Shown in pieces: positions 1 to 8,787 of a DNA stretch of 64,000 bases. The notes beneath the pieces were generated by a model. It worked only from the letters and a program-made list of their open reading frames with translations, did not search any database and was not told where the DNA came from. The position numbers and the translations under genes were made by a program. Origin of the DNA: an uncultured Bacteroides sp. (GTDB taxonomy: Bacteria > Bacteroidota > Bacteroidia > Bacteroidales > Bacteroidaceae); assembly GCA_905203765.1 (NCBI GenBank), contig CAJKXC010000011.1:1-64000 (forward strand), in the 5' to 3' direction. Every line of letters starts with the position of its first letter. The stretch's first letter is position 1.

Positions 1-111
1 CAACCGATTTCAGAATTAAAGGCTTTGAATATCAATGAATTCCTATTCATTGCAAGGTCTGAAAAGACGATGTTCCGGGAAGAAATCACTGTTGAAGGCA
101 GTCCCGGATAG
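1..111 (+). CDS. C-terminal end of an unidentified gene
   Basis: An open frame runs in from the window edge and ends at TAG 109-111, giving the last 36 residues of a protein. I do not recognise the family from this fragment. It ends 21 nt before the next start on the same strand, so the two genes are probably co-transcribed. No terminator lies between them. Function cannot be assigned. Confidence 0.5.
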   Translation, partial: QPISELKALNINEFLFIARSEKTMFREEITVEGSPG

Positions 112-132
112 TATTAACCAAAACCGTAGTGC

Positions 133-633
133 ATGAAATATGCTAAATGGATTTTTGTTGTATTACTAATAGGTTCCTTGACTTCTTTTGTAGAAAAAGA
201 CAAACCTACCGGAGGTTTGAGTGTGGGTGACATAGCCCCGGACTTTAAAGTCCAATCTATGTCGGCCGGGCAATCCAAAACCGACCTTTCTGCTTTGAAA
301 GGCAAATATGTATTGCTTAGCTTTTGGGCAAGTTACGATGCGCAGTCCCGGATGCAGAACGCAAGTTTGAGCAATGCGCTTCGCTCTACCGCCCGCAATG
401 ATGTAGAAATGGTTTCAGTTTCGTTCGATGAGTATCGATCCATCTTCGAAGAAACCATTCGTAAGGACCAAATAGTTACGCCCACTTGTTTCGTGGAAAC
501 TAAAGGCGAATCTTCCGGCCTCTTTAAAAAGTATCGCTTAGGCCGCGGATTTACAAACTATTTACTGGATGATAATGGTGTTATTATTGCCAAAAACATC
601 TCTGCTGCAGAACTTTCTGCTTACCTGAATTAA
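133..633 (+). CDS. Thioredoxin-fold (TlpA/ResA-like) exported protein lacking the CxxC site
   Basis: This 166-residue protein starts with a hydrophobic signal segment (about residues 4-20, no lipobox cysteine), so it is probably exported to the periplasm. Residues 30-166 read as an AhpC/TSA-redoxin domain: the GDIAPDF opening, a KGKYVLLSFWAS strand and a C-terminal DDNGVIIAKN strand. Family members reduce periplasmic disulfides through a WCxxC site. Here that position reads FWASYDAQSR (residues 64-73), so both active cysteines are absent, and the only cysteine is C119. A redox role by the usual mechanism is therefore unlikely; a binding or structural role is inferred. It is probably co-transcribed with the partial gene upstream. 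Confidence 0.8.
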   Translation: MKYAKWIFVVLLIGSLTSFVEKDKPTGGLSVGDIAPDFKVQSMSAGQSKTDLSALKGKYVLLSFWASYDAQSRMQNASLSNALRSTARNDVEMVSVSFDEYRSIFEETIRKDQIVTPTCFVETKGESSGLFKKYRLGRGFTNYLLDDNGVIIAKNISAAELSAYLN

Positions 634-740
634 GCCTGTGGCTTAAGAACTTGTAAGATGAGAGTAAGGGTGTTCCCTTAGACCGGTACCTTTACTGATA
701 AAAAGAGAACAGAACAAAAGAGGAAAATGAATACAACAAA

Positions 741-784
741 AAGCCCCGCCTGCACTTGTGGCAACACAAGAGCAGGCGGGGCTT
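741..784. terminator. Strong hairpin between convergent genes
   Basis: Arms AAGCCCCGCCTGC and GCAGGCGGGGCTT enclose a second CTTGTG/CACAAG stem with a GCAA loop. On the minus strand the stem is followed by a T-run, so it terminates the lptG-like operon. The plus-strand side ends CTTCTTATTTT and may also terminate the thioredoxin-like gene. Confidence 0.85.
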
Positions 785-809
785 CTTATTTTCTGTCCGG
801 TTCCTTCTG

Positions 810-1946
810 TTATTTCGGTGCCTTCCGGTACAGGTAGAATGCGATGAATGCGTAGAGCACGTTCGGTATCCATACGGCGATGGCCGGAGGTACATTACCG
901 TTTACGGCAAAGGTGGAGGCAATGGTCTGGAACAGGATGTAAGAGAAACTCAATGCCAGACCTATACCTAAGTGAAGCCCCATTCCCCCTTTCGTCTTTT
1001 TGGAGGACAGGGACACACCGATCAGCGTCAGGATGAAGGAGGCAAACGACATGGCAATGCGCTTATGGTATTCTATCTCAAACTCCTTGATATTGGCAAA
1101 GCCCCGTTGCCGCTGCCGGTCGATGTACTCGCTTAGCTGCGGGCTGGTCATCATTTCCTGCTGATTGCTCATTATCAGGAAATCGGCGGGTTCCATAAAG
1201 AGGGTCGTATCGATGCGTTCTCCTTTCGTAATGCTTTCTTTCATTCCGTCCATCTGGCGAATCATGTAGTCTTTGACAATCCATTTATGTATGGCGGTGG
1301 TATCATAAGTAATGGAACGTGCCGTAAGATGGGAAACCAGCTGTTTGTCGTTGAACTTATCCAATGAGAAGCGGTAGCCGGTCTTGCTGTAGTCCTCGAA
1401 TCGCTCTATATAGGCAATCACTCCCGAGTCTACTTCCAACTGGATATTTCGTGCCGTATTCTGTTTACGGGGTTTGTAATACTTATCTTCGAAGTTGATA
1501 CGCGTCACACTGCCCTTCGGGATAATGTAGGAACCCAGGCAGAACGTAACCACAGCGATGATTGCCGCCGACACCATATAGGGGCGCAACATCCGCTTGA
1601 AGCTCATACCTGTGGAGAACATGGCTATGATTTCCGAGTTCTCCGCCAGCTTGGAAGTAAAGAAGATTACCGCAATAAAGACGAACAGCGGGCTGAACAG
1701 ATTGGCAAAGTAGGGGATGAAGTTCAGATAGTAATCAAAGACAATGGCATTCCACGGTGCTTCGTGCGACATGAAACGGTCCATCTTCTCATTGAAGTCG
1801 AATACTACCGCGATGGAAATAATCAGCACGATAGCAAAGAAATATGTACCGAGGAACTTCTTGATGATGTACCAGTCCAGCAGCTTCAGGAACTTACCGC
1901 TCGGCAGCTTGATATCCTTCCATATCTTCCAGTCAAACTTTCTCAT
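810..1946 (-). CDS. YjgP/YjgQ-family LPS export permease (LptF/LptG-like)
   Basis: This 378-residue inner-membrane protein fits the LptF/LptG permeases, which with LptB and LptC extract lipopolysaccharide from the inner membrane toward the Lpt bridge. The N-terminal transmembrane region (DWYIIKKFLGTYFFAIVLIISIAVVF), the ENSEIIAMFSTGMSF coupling segment, a central periplasmic jellyroll region and three C-terminal membrane helices match the family. I chose the ATG at 1946 because it overlaps the tgt stop as ATGA, which indicates translational coupling. An in-frame ATG at 1985 lies inside tgt and would add 13 residues. It is the last gene of lon-tgt-lptG and is followed by the hairpin at 741-784. 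Whether it is LptF or LptG cannot be told. Confidence 0.88.
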   Translation of the reverse strand: MRKFDWKIWKDIKLPSGKFLKLLDWYIIKKFLGTYFFAIVLIISIAVVFDFNEKMDRFMSHEAPWNAIVFDYYLNFIPYFANLFSPLFVFIAVIFFTSKLAENSEIIAMFSTGMSFKRMLRPYMVSAAIIAVVTFCLGSYIIPKGSVTRINFEDKYYKPRKQNTARNIQLEVDSGVIAYIERFEDYSKTGYRFSLDKFNDKQLVSHLTARSITYDTTAIHKWIVKDYMIRQMDGMKESITKGERIDTTLFMEPADFLIMSNQQEMMTSPQLSEYIDRQRQRGFANIKEFEIEYHKRIAMSFASFILTLIGVSLSSKKTKGGMGLHLGIGLALSFSYILFQTIASTFAVNGNVPPAIAVWIPNVLYAFIAFYLYRKAPK

Positions 1947-3073
1947 AGTCTCGTTGATACGCGTTGCACCATCATCGGTTTCCATGTAGAGAAGTCACCG
2001 GCAATGATATGTTTGCGGGCTTCGCCCACTAACCATAAATAGAATGCTAAATTATGAATGGAAGCTATCTGCATGGCAAGCAACTCTTGTGCATGGAACA
2101 AATGACGCAGATAGGCTTTGCTGTACATCTGGTCTACATAGGAAGCGCCGTCTGCTTCGATAGGCGAGAAGTCCATTTCCCATTTCTTATTGCGCATGTT
2201 GATGATGCCGTCCTTGGTGAATAGCATACCGTTTCGTCCGTTGCGGGTAGGCATTACGCAGTCAAACATATCGACACCGCGTTCAATGCCTTCCAGGATA
2301 TTTACGGGAGTCCCCACACCCATCAGATAGCGGGGCTTGTCTTTAGGCAGTATCCCGTTCACTAATTCAATCATCTCGTACATCTTGTCTACGGGTTCGC
2401 CTACCGCCAAACCGCCGATGGCATTGCCCTCGGCTCCTTTGGAAGCGACAAACTCGGCGGATTGCGTGCGCAAGTCTCTATATACACAGCCTTGCACAAT
2501 GGGGAACAGGGCTTGCCGGTAACCGTACTTCGGTTCCGTTTCGTTGAAGCGCTGGATGCAACGGTCCAGCCAGCGGTGTGTCAGTCCCATTGACTTCTTG
2601 GCATATTCATAATCCGAGTCTCCCGGAGGACATTCGTCAAAGGCCATCATGATGTCTGCCCCGATGGTACGCTCGATGTCCATCACCTTTTCCGGCGTGA
2701 AGATATGCTTGCTGCCATCAATATGTGAGCGGAATTCCGCACCTTCTTCGCGCAACTTGCGGATGCCGGACAGTGAGAATACCTGGAAGCCGCCGCTATC
2801 CGTCAGCATAGGACGGTCAAAGCCGTTGAACTTATGCAGTCCGCCGGCTTTCTCTATTACTTCCAGTCCCGGACGTAAATAAAGGTGATAGGTATTACCT
2901 AATATAATCTGTGCTTTGATATCCTCTTTCAGTTCGGGCAAATGTACGCCTTTTACAGTTCCCACTGTGCCTACGGGCATGAAGATAGGGGTTTCTATCT
3001 GGCCGTGATCGGTCGTAATCAGTCCGGCACGTGCATTCGTCTTGCTGTCTGTATGTTGTAACTCAAATGTCAT
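1943..3073 (-). CDS. tgt: tRNA-guanine transglycosylase (queuosine pathway)
   Basis: TGT exchanges the wobble guanine of GUN-anticodon tRNAs for a queuosine precursor or queuine. The 376-residue protein has the DSGGFQVFSLS active-site motif near residue 90, the GGLAVGEP loop and the catalytic FDCVMPTR segment (Asp 271). In typical bacterial enzymes a CxCxxC plus a distal His bind zinc. Here the aligned stretch is IEADGASYVDQMYS (about 305-318) with no cysteines, while the distal His in SIHN (about 340) is kept. Whether this is normal for the lineage I cannot check. Both ends overlap neighbours by ATGA (lon upstream, lptG-like downstream). Confidence 0.93.
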   Translation of the reverse strand: MTFELQHTDSKTNARAGLITTDHGQIETPIFMPVGTVGTVKGVHLPELKEDIKAQIILGNTYHLYLRPGLEVIEKAGGLHKFNGFDRPMLTDSGGFQVFSLSGIRKLREEGAEFRSHIDGSKHIFTPEKVMDIERTIGADIMMAFDECPPGDSDYEYAKKSMGLTHRWLDRCIQRFNETEPKYGYRQALFPIVQGCVYRDLRTQSAEFVASKGAEGNAIGGLAVGEPVDKMYEMIELVNGILPKDKPRYLMGVGTPVNILEGIERGVDMFDCVMPTRNGRNGMLFTKDGIINMRNKKWEMDFSPIEADGASYVDQMYSKAYLRHLFHAQELLAMQIASIHNLAFYLWLVGEARKHIIAGDFSTWKPMMVQRVSTRL

Positions 3074-5550
3074 TCTGCTTTCGTTTCGGTCTTTTCTTTC
3101 TTTACGGACAGGTCGATGGCATCGGCTACTTTCTCGTCAGTCAGCGCAATGGCAAACACTTCCTTAATGTCTTTCACGTAGTGGAAAGTCAGTCCTTTCA
3201 AATATATTTCCTGTATCTCTTCTATATTCTTACGGTTCTCTTCGCTCAGGATAATCTCCTTGATGCCGGCGCGCTTAGCTGCCAGTATTTTCTCTTTGAT
3301 GCCACCTACCGGAAGCACTTTGCCGCGAAGCGTTATTTCGCCTGTCATGGCGAGGTTGGCTTTCACTTTCCGCTGGGTAAGGGCAGAGGCGAGGGAAGTG
3401 GCCATTGTGATACCGGCAGAAGGACCGTCTTTGGGGATGGCACCTTCGGGCACATGGACATGAATGTTCCAATTGTCGAAGATTTCCTCGTTAAGATTCA
3501 ACAGAGAAGCATGGGCCTTGATGTACTCCAGTGCCAGCATTGCCGACTCTTTCATCACATCACCCAGGTTTCCGGTCAACGTCAGGCGACCGCCTTTACC
3601 ACGGCTCAAACTGGTTTCCACAAAAAGGATTTCGCCACCTACGGCTGTCCATGCCAGACCTGTTACTACGCCGGCATATTCATTTCCCTGATATTTGTCG
3701 CGGGTATATTCCGGAGCTCCGAGGAAATCATACAGGTCTCCCGGTTTGATTTCTGTTTTGGCAAAATAGCCATCCGTAGCATACTGGCGGGCCGACTTGC
3801 GGAGAATCTTTCCTATCTTCTTTTCCAGTTCGCGCACACCGCTTTCACGGGTATAGTTCTCGATAATGGCTTCCAGTGTATTCTTCGGAATCTTGATGTC
3901 GTTCTTCTTCATGCCATTGGCTTCCAGTTCCTTCGGAACCAGATGGCGGCGGGCAATTTCTATCTTCTCTTCTGTGATATATCCGCTAACCTCGATCAAT
4001 TCCATACGGTCCAACAGCGGGCCGGGGATGGTATTCAGATTATTGGCGGTAGCGATAAACATCACTTTGGATAAATCGAAATCCACATCCAGGAAGTTGT
4101 CATGGAAGGTAGTGTTCTGTTCCGGGTCAAGCACTTCGAGAAGGGCCGAAGAGGGGTCTCCCTGGCGGTCGGCACTTACTTTGTCTATTTCGTCCAGGAT
4201 AAATACCGGATTGGAAGAACCCGCTTTGATCAGACTCTTGATGATCCGTCCCGGCATTGCACCGATATAAGTCTTACGGTGGCCGCGTATTTCGGCTTCA
4301 TCGTGCACACCCCCTAAGGACATACGGATATATTTCCGCTTCAAAGCAGCGGCAATGGAGCGTCCCAAAGATGTCTTTCCCACACCCGGAGGGCCATACA
4401 GACAGATGATGGGCGACTTCATGTCACCTTTCAACTTCAATACGGCAAGATGTTCCAGGATGCGTTCCTTTACTTTCTCCAGGCCATAGTGATCTTTGTT
4501 CAGCGTCTTTTCCGCATTTGTCAGATTCAGATTGTCCGTGGTATATACGCCCCACGGCAAACTGAGCATTGTTTGCAGGTAGTTCAGTTGTACGCTGTAG
4601 TCGGGAGATTGCGGATGAGTGCGTTCCAGCTTATCCACTTCCTTCAGGAAAATAGCCTTGACTTCCTCATTCCATTTAATTGTTTCCGCCTTCTTGCGCA
4701 TTTCCTCTATCTCCTGCTCCTGACCGCCGCCGCCCAATTCATCCTGGATGGTTTTGATCTGTTGCTGCAAGAAGTATTCGCGTTGCTGCTGGTCTATGTC
4801 CTCACGTGCACGCATCTGGATGGACTCTTTGATCTCAGCAAGTTGCACCTCACGGTTCAGTATCTCCAGCAAGCGGTAGGTGCGCGCGCGCAGTGAGTCG
4901 ATGTGCAGTAATTCTATCTTTTCATCCTTCTTCAGTGGCAGGTTGGTGCAGATAAAGCCTACCAGGAACATCGGGTTAGTGATGTTTTTAATGGCAAACG
5001 CCGAGTCCTGCGGAAACATATCCGAAGACTTGATATAGCGTACAGTCAAGTCCTTGCATGCTTCGACCAATGCATGGAACTCTTTGTCGCTTTTGGCGGG
5101 AAGCTCTTCGTTCAATGCCGTTACACGTCCTTTGAGATAAGGAACCATGCTGGTAACTTCTCTCAGTTCTATACGTTTGGAGCCTTGCAGGATGACCGTG
5201 GTTGTCTGGTCGGGCATTTCGAGTACACGAACAATTTTGGCTACCGTACCGATAGTATGCAAGTCCTCAAACAAAGGAGACTCTGTTTCAGCTACTTTCT
5301 GGCATACTACAGCTATATATAAGTTTTTCTTTTCTGCTTCACGCACTAACTTGAGGGAAGACTTTCTTCCTATAGATACCGGCATAAATACACCGGGGAA
5401 TAAAACCATATTTCGAAGAGGCAGTATGGGCAGAATTTCATCTACTTCAATATCCATCAGTTGTTCTTCATTTCCCTCAAAATCTGCAATTACAGAGAAA
5501 GCGTTCCCACTATTATCTTCAATATCACTCAGGTAATCTCTTTTCTTCAT
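3070..5550 (-). CDS. lon: ATP-dependent Lon protease
   Basis: Lon is a cytoplasmic AAA+ protease that degrades misfolded and regulatory proteins. The 826-residue sequence carries the N-terminal LON substrate domain (LPILPLRNMVLFPGVFMPV), a helical region, Walker A GPPGVGKTS near residue 385, Walker B FILDEIDK, and a C-terminal protease domain. The catalytic Ser is in GPSAGITMA (about 712) and the Lys in GGIKEKILAAKRAG (about 755). The length is normal and the tail is acidic and lysine-rich. It is the first gene of the lon-tgt-lptG operon, with a -7 element at 5598-5605. No CIRCE-type heat-shock operator is visible upstream. Confidence 0.97.
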   Translation of the reverse strand: MKKRDYLSDIEDNSGNAFSVIADFEGNEEQLMDIEVDEILPILPLRNMVLFPGVFMPVSIGRKSSLKLVREAEKKNLYIAVVCQKVAETESPLFEDLHTIGTVAKIVRVLEMPDQTTTVILQGSKRIELREVTSMVPYLKGRVTALNEELPAKSDKEFHALVEACKDLTVRYIKSSDMFPQDSAFAIKNITNPMFLVGFICTNLPLKKDEKIELLHIDSLRARTYRLLEILNREVQLAEIKESIQMRAREDIDQQQREYFLQQQIKTIQDELGGGGQEQEIEEMRKKAETIKWNEEVKAIFLKEVDKLERTHPQSPDYSVQLNYLQTMLSLPWGVYTTDNLNLTNAEKTLNKDHYGLEKVKERILEHLAVLKLKGDMKSPIICLYGPPGVGKTSLGRSIAAALKRKYIRMSLGGVHDEAEIRGHRKTYIGAMPGRIIKSLIKAGSSNPVFILDEIDKVSADRQGDPSSALLEVLDPEQNTTFHDNFLDVDFDLSKVMFIATANNLNTIPGPLLDRMELIEVSGYITEEKIEIARRHLVPKELEANGMKKNDIKIPKNTLEAIIENYTRESGVRELEKKIGKILRKSARQYATDGYFAKTEIKPGDLYDFLGAPEYTRDKYQGNEYAGVVTGLAWTAVGGEILFVETSLSRGKGGRLTLTGNLGDVMKESAMLALEYIKAHASLLNLNEEIFDNWNIHVHVPEGAIPKDGPSAGITMATSLASALTQRKVKANLAMTGEITLRGKVLPVGGIKEKILAAKRAGIKEIILSEENRKNIEEIQEIYLKGLTFHYVKDIKEVFAIALTDEKVADAIDLSVKKEKTETKAE

Positions 5551-5597
5551 TTCTTTCTTTTTAGTTATGTCATATTGGCAGACACATAAAGCGCCTG

Positions 5598-5605
5598 CAA
5601 AGTTA
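5598..5605 (-). promoter_or_regulatory. Bacteroides -7 element for lon
   Basis: The minus strand reads TAACTTTG, a match to TAnnTTTG, about 48 nt before the lon start. No clean TTTG lies 19-21 nt further upstream, so only the -7 half is supported. Confidence 0.5.
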
Positions 5606-5665
5606 AGCTATTTCTTCATAAATAGATATTCTTCACCCTTTAAAAAGACAAAAACAGTGCCAATT

Positions 5666-5698
5666 TTGCGTCAATTCTATCTCCTTTGATTATTTTTG
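5666..5698 (+). promoter_or_regulatory. Bacteroides-type promoter for trmN6-like gene
   Basis: TTG (within TTTTG, 5664-5668) and TATTTTTG (5691-5698) are 22 nt apart, slightly longer than the usual 19-21. The start codon follows 22 nt later, giving a short leader. Confidence 0.55.
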
Positions 5699-5720
5699 AG
5701 CCCGATTAAAGGATGATAAT

Positions 5721-6428
5721 ATGTCTAATTCTGCATTTAAGTTCAAACAATTTACCATATATCACGACAAATGCGCGATGAAAGTCGGCACGGATGGCGT
5801 ACTCCTGGGAGCATGGGCATCTGTGGATAATGCTAAACGTATACTTGATGTAGGTACGGGTACCGGCTTAATTGCCATACAATTAGCCCAACGGAATCGG
5901 CAGGCGGGAATCACTGCGATTGAGATAGATATTGCTGCTGCAGGGCAAGCTATGGAAAATGTCCGGTGTTGTCCGTGGGCGGATAGAATCGAAGTGATAT
6001 GTACTGATTTCCGAAATTACCACCCGGAAGAGAAGTTTGACCTTATTGTTTCCAATCCCCCATACTTTGTAGATGCTCTGAAATGTCCCGACGAACAGCG
6101 CCGGATGGCAAGGCACGCGGGCGGACTGAATTATGATCTGCTATTCCGTCATTCGGCACACTTGCTTTCGATAGATGGAAAGATAAGTATCGTGATTCCG
6201 TCTGAAGTGGAAGAGGCGGTGATAGATGCGGCTTGGATTCACGGGTTATATCCGGCGCAGCGCACACGCGTCTTTACCAAACCCGGCAAGCCGTGCCGCA
6301 GGGTATTATTGACTTTTAGCCCCGAAGATAAAAAATGTATAGAAGACAGCCTCTGCATAGAAGTGGAGCACAACGAATATACTCCTGAATATATTGCTTT
6401 GACACGCGATTTCTATTTAAAGATGTAG
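5721..6428 (+). CDS. tRNA1(Val) A37 N6-methyltransferase family (YfiC/TrmN6)
   Basis: This 235-residue SAM-dependent methyltransferase resembles YfiC, which methylates N6 of A37 in tRNA1(Val). The KFKQFTIYHDKCAMKVGTDGVLLGAW start is characteristic. Motif I (LDVGTGTGLIAIQLA) follows at about 41-55. The NPPYF motif near residue 111 is the amino-methyltransferase catalytic NPPY. The RRMARHAGGL and PGKPCRRVLLTF segments also fit the family. It stands alone between divergent lon and the next operon, with its own promoter. The substrate is inferred from the family; other adenine or RNA targets are possible. Confidence 0.85.
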   Translation: MSNSAFKFKQFTIYHDKCAMKVGTDGVLLGAWASVDNAKRILDVGTGTGLIAIQLAQRNRQAGITAIEIDIAAAGQAMENVRCCPWADRIEVICTDFRNYHPEEKFDLIVSNPPYFVDALKCPDEQRRMARHAGGLNYDLLFRHSAHLLSIDGKISIVIPSEVEEAVIDAAWIHGLYPAQRTRVFTKPGKPCRRVLLTFSPEDKKCIEDSLCIEVEHNEYTPEYIALTRDFYLKM

Positions 6429-6457
6429 TATTGCCATTGCAACAAAATACAAATAAA

Positions 6458-6489
6458 TTTGCGCTTGCTTTTGGTTTCCATTATCTTTG
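6458..6489 (+). promoter_or_regulatory. Bacteroides-type promoter for the DUF4494 operon
   Basis: TTTG (6458-6461), a 20-nt spacer and TATCTTTG (6482-6489) match the consensus exactly. The leader to the DUF4494 start is about 77 nt. Confidence 0.8.
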
Positions 6490-6572
6490 TGCACCTTTTG
6501 TCGAATATGTAGAAAGATAAGAGACATATAGGCAACTAAATAATAAAACAATTAATTTAAAAACAGAGAATT

Positions 6573-7037
6573 ATGGCAATGCATACATGGTTTGAGTGTA
6601 AGATACGTTACGAAAAGACAATGGAGAACGGTATGAATAAGAAGGTTACCGAACCCTATCTTGTAGATGCTCTCAGCTTTACAGAAGCGGAAGCACGCAT
6701 CATCGAAGAAATAACTCCGTTCATTTCGGGAGAGTTTACCGTATCAGACATTAAACGTGCTAACTACAGCGAGCTGTTTCCTTGTGAAGAGGATGCTGCC
6801 GACCGTTGGTTCAAGTGTAAATTGGTATTCATCACGCTGGACGAAAAGAGTGGCGCAGAGAAGAAAACCTCTACCCAGGTATTGGTACAAGCGGCTGACT
6901 TGCGCGATGCAGTGAAGAAACTGGACGAAGGCATGAAAGGCACTATGGCGGATTATCAGATTGCATCCGTAGCGGAGACTGCTATCATGGATGTATATCC
7001 GTACAGTGCGGAACCGAACGATAAACCGGAAGTTTGA
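6573..7037 (+). CDS. DUF4494 family protein
   Basis: This 154-residue cytoplasmic protein has no signal or membrane segment. I recognise it as the Bacteroidetes DUF4494 family from the HTWFECKIRYEKTMENG opening, the internal SFTEAEARI segment and the WFKCKLVFITLDEKSGAEKK stretch. The function is unknown. It appears to contain two related halves, each with a W-F-x-C-K strand (near 6 and 85) followed by a helix with an alanine/aspartate motif. It opens an operon with the YggS gene, whose start lies 2 nt after this stop, so it may be tied to PLP or amino-acid metabolism; that link rests only on position. Confidence 0.85.
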   Translation: MAMHTWFECKIRYEKTMENGMNKKVTEPYLVDALSFTEAEARIIEEITPFISGEFTVSDIKRANYSELFPCEEDAADRWFKCKLVFITLDEKSGAEKKTSTQVLVQAADLRDAVKKLDEGMKGTMADYQIASVAETAIMDVYPYSAEPNDKPEV

Positions 7038-7039
7038 TT

Positions 7040-7708
7040 ATGAGTATTGCAGAGAATCTAAAACAAGTACTGAGTGAACTGCCCGAAGGCGTACGACTGG
7101 TAGCTGTTTCCAAATTTCACCCCAATGAGGCGATAGAAGAAGCATATCGTGCCGGGCAGCGTGTGTTCGGAGAGAGCAAGGTGCAGGAGATGACTGCCAA
7201 GTACGAAAGTCTTCCAAAAGACATCGAATGGCATTTCATCGGGCATCTGCAATCCAATAAAATAAAATATATTGCTCCCTATGTGGCGCTGATTCATGGC
7301 ATAGACTCTTACAAGCTGCTTACAGAAGTCAATAAGCAGGCTGCAAAGATAGGGCGGACAGTGAACTGCCTTTTGCAACTGCACGTTGCACGCGAAGAAA
7401 CCAAGTTCGGATTCAGCTTTGAAGAGTGCCGCGAAATGCTGGCAGCCGGCGAATGGAAAGAACTGAATAACATACGGATATGCGGGCTGATGGGCATGGC
7501 AACGAACACAAACGACGTCGAACAAATCAAAGCTGAATTTTGTTCATTAAGTAGCTTCTTCCAAGAAGTGAAAGCCACCTGGTTTGCTGATGCAGATTCG
7601 TTCAAGGAGTTATCCATGGGAATGTCTCACGATTACCACGAAGCCGTCTCAGCCGGAAGCACTTTAGTACGCGTAGGAAGCAAAATATTTGGAGAAAGAA
7701 ACTATTAA
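7040..7708 (+). CDS. YggS family pyridoxal-phosphate homeostasis protein
   Basis: YggS/PLPBP proteins bind PLP without a known catalytic reaction and buffer vitamin B6 and amino-acid pools. The 222-residue protein has the RLVAVSKFHP strand with PLP-binding Lys 25. Other family motifs are RVFGESKVQEM, WHFIGHLQSNK, the phosphate-binding SMGMSHDYHEAV and GSTLVRVGSKIFG. I chose ATG 7040; a TTG at 7034 overlaps the previous stop and would add two residues. It sits 2 nt after DUF4494 and 11 nt before the dihydroorotate-dehydrogenase-like gene. Confidence 0.93.
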   Translation: MSIAENLKQVLSELPEGVRLVAVSKFHPNEAIEEAYRAGQRVFGESKVQEMTAKYESLPKDIEWHFIGHLQSNKIKYIAPYVALIHGIDSYKLLTEVNKQAAKIGRTVNCLLQLHVAREETKFGFSFEECREMLAAGEWKELNNIRICGLMGMATNTNDVEQIKAEFCSLSSFFQEVKATWFADADSFKELSMGMSHDYHEAVSAGSTLVRVGSKIFGERNY

Positions 7709-7719
7709 ATTTCATTATC

Positions 7720-8697
7720 ATGGCAACATTAGAAACTACTTTTGCAGGGTTAAAACTAAGAAACCCTATTATTATCAGCAGTTCCGGACTGACAGACAGT
7801 GCATCGAAAAACCAGAAACTATGTGAAGCAGGTGCAGGTGCCATCGTGCTCAAATCGCTTTTTGAAGAGCAGATTATGATGGAAGCCGATTGGCTGGGTG
7901 ACCCGAATATGTATCCCGAAGGCAGCGACTATCTCGTAGGATATATTCGCGAGCATAAGTTGGGCGAATATCTGAACCTGATAAAGGAAAGCAAGAAAGT
8001 TTGCAACATACCTGTCATTGCCAGCATCAACTGTTATCAGGACGCTGACTGGATAGAGTTTGCAACCAAAATAGAAGAAGCCGGTGCAGATGCACTGGAA
8101 ATCAATATCCTGGCACTGCAAACGGATGTACAATATACTTACGGCGCTTTTGAGCAACGCCACATCGATATATTGAGTCATATCAAGAAAACAGTCAGGA
8201 TCCCTGTTATTATGAAGTTGGGTGATAATCTGACTAATCCGATAGCACTGATCGACCAGCTGTATGCCAACGGTGCCGCTGCGGTAGTGATGTTCAACCG
8301 TTTCTATCAGCCGGATATCAATATTGAGAAGATTACGCAGATTGCCGGTAATGTATTCAGCAATGAAGCGGACTTGTCTAAGGCGCTTCGCTGGATAGGC
8401 ATCGCTTCGGCAGCCGTAACTAACCTGGATTATGCCGCTTCGGGCGGTATCCATTCACCCGAGGGAGTTGTCAAGGCAATATTAGCGGGTGCATCGGCAG
8501 TAGAAGTATGTAGTGCGCTTTATCAGAACTCCGTTTCAATTATTGGAGAATACACTCGTTTCCTCAGTTCATGGATGGATCGCAAGGGTATGGAAACCAT
8601 CGGCCAGTTCAAAGGCATTCTGAATATGAATGATCCGAAGGGAGTCAATACATTTGAGCGTACCCAGTTCCTGAAGTATTTCTCATCACGCGAATAA
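7720..8697 (+). CDS. Dihydroorotate dehydrogenase-like flavoprotein
   Basis: This 325-residue soluble protein has the FMN-binding TIM-barrel pattern of class 1 dihydroorotate dehydrogenases: a LKLRNPIIISSSGLT start, the IPVIASINCY and EAGADALEINI strands, the IPVIMKLGDN strand and a C-terminal GIHSPEGVVKAILAGASAVEVCSALYQ phosphate site. True PyrD enzymes oxidise dihydroorotate in pyrimidine synthesis. This protein belongs to a looser group often labelled only 'like', so the substrate is uncertain. It is the last gene of the operon starting with DUF4494, with a terminator 34 nt after the stop. Confidence 0.82.
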   Translation: MATLETTFAGLKLRNPIIISSSGLTDSASKNQKLCEAGAGAIVLKSLFEEQIMMEADWLGDPNMYPEGSDYLVGYIREHKLGEYLNLIKESKKVCNIPVIASINCYQDADWIEFATKIEEAGADALEINILALQTDVQYTYGAFEQRHIDILSHIKKTVRIPVIMKLGDNLTNPIALIDQLYANGAAAVVMFNRFYQPDINIEKITQIAGNVFSNEADLSKALRWIGIASAAVTNLDYAASGGIHSPEGVVKAILAGASAVEVCSALYQNSVSIIGEYTRFLSSWMDRKGMETIGQFKGILNMNDPKGVNTFERTQFLKYFSSRE

Positions 8698-8730
8698 ACT
8701 CTGTAAGAGTAGAAATAGCAGATATATTGG

Positions 8731-8771
8731 AATCATTGCCGGACATTTAGTTCCGGCAATGATTTTTTTAT
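8731..8771. terminator. Intrinsic terminator between convergent operons
   Basis: AATCATTGCCGGA pairs perfectly with TCCGGCAATGATT and is followed by a T-run on the plus strand. It ends the DUF4494-YggS-DHODH-like operon and may also serve the convergent AlaX gene. Confidence 0.9.
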
Positions 8772-8787
8772 TAAAGGCGACTACGGT

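Noticed and set aside
5551..5720. CIRCE heat-shock operator upstream of lon
   Set aside because: No TTAGCACTC-N9-GAGTGCTAA pattern is present on either strand.
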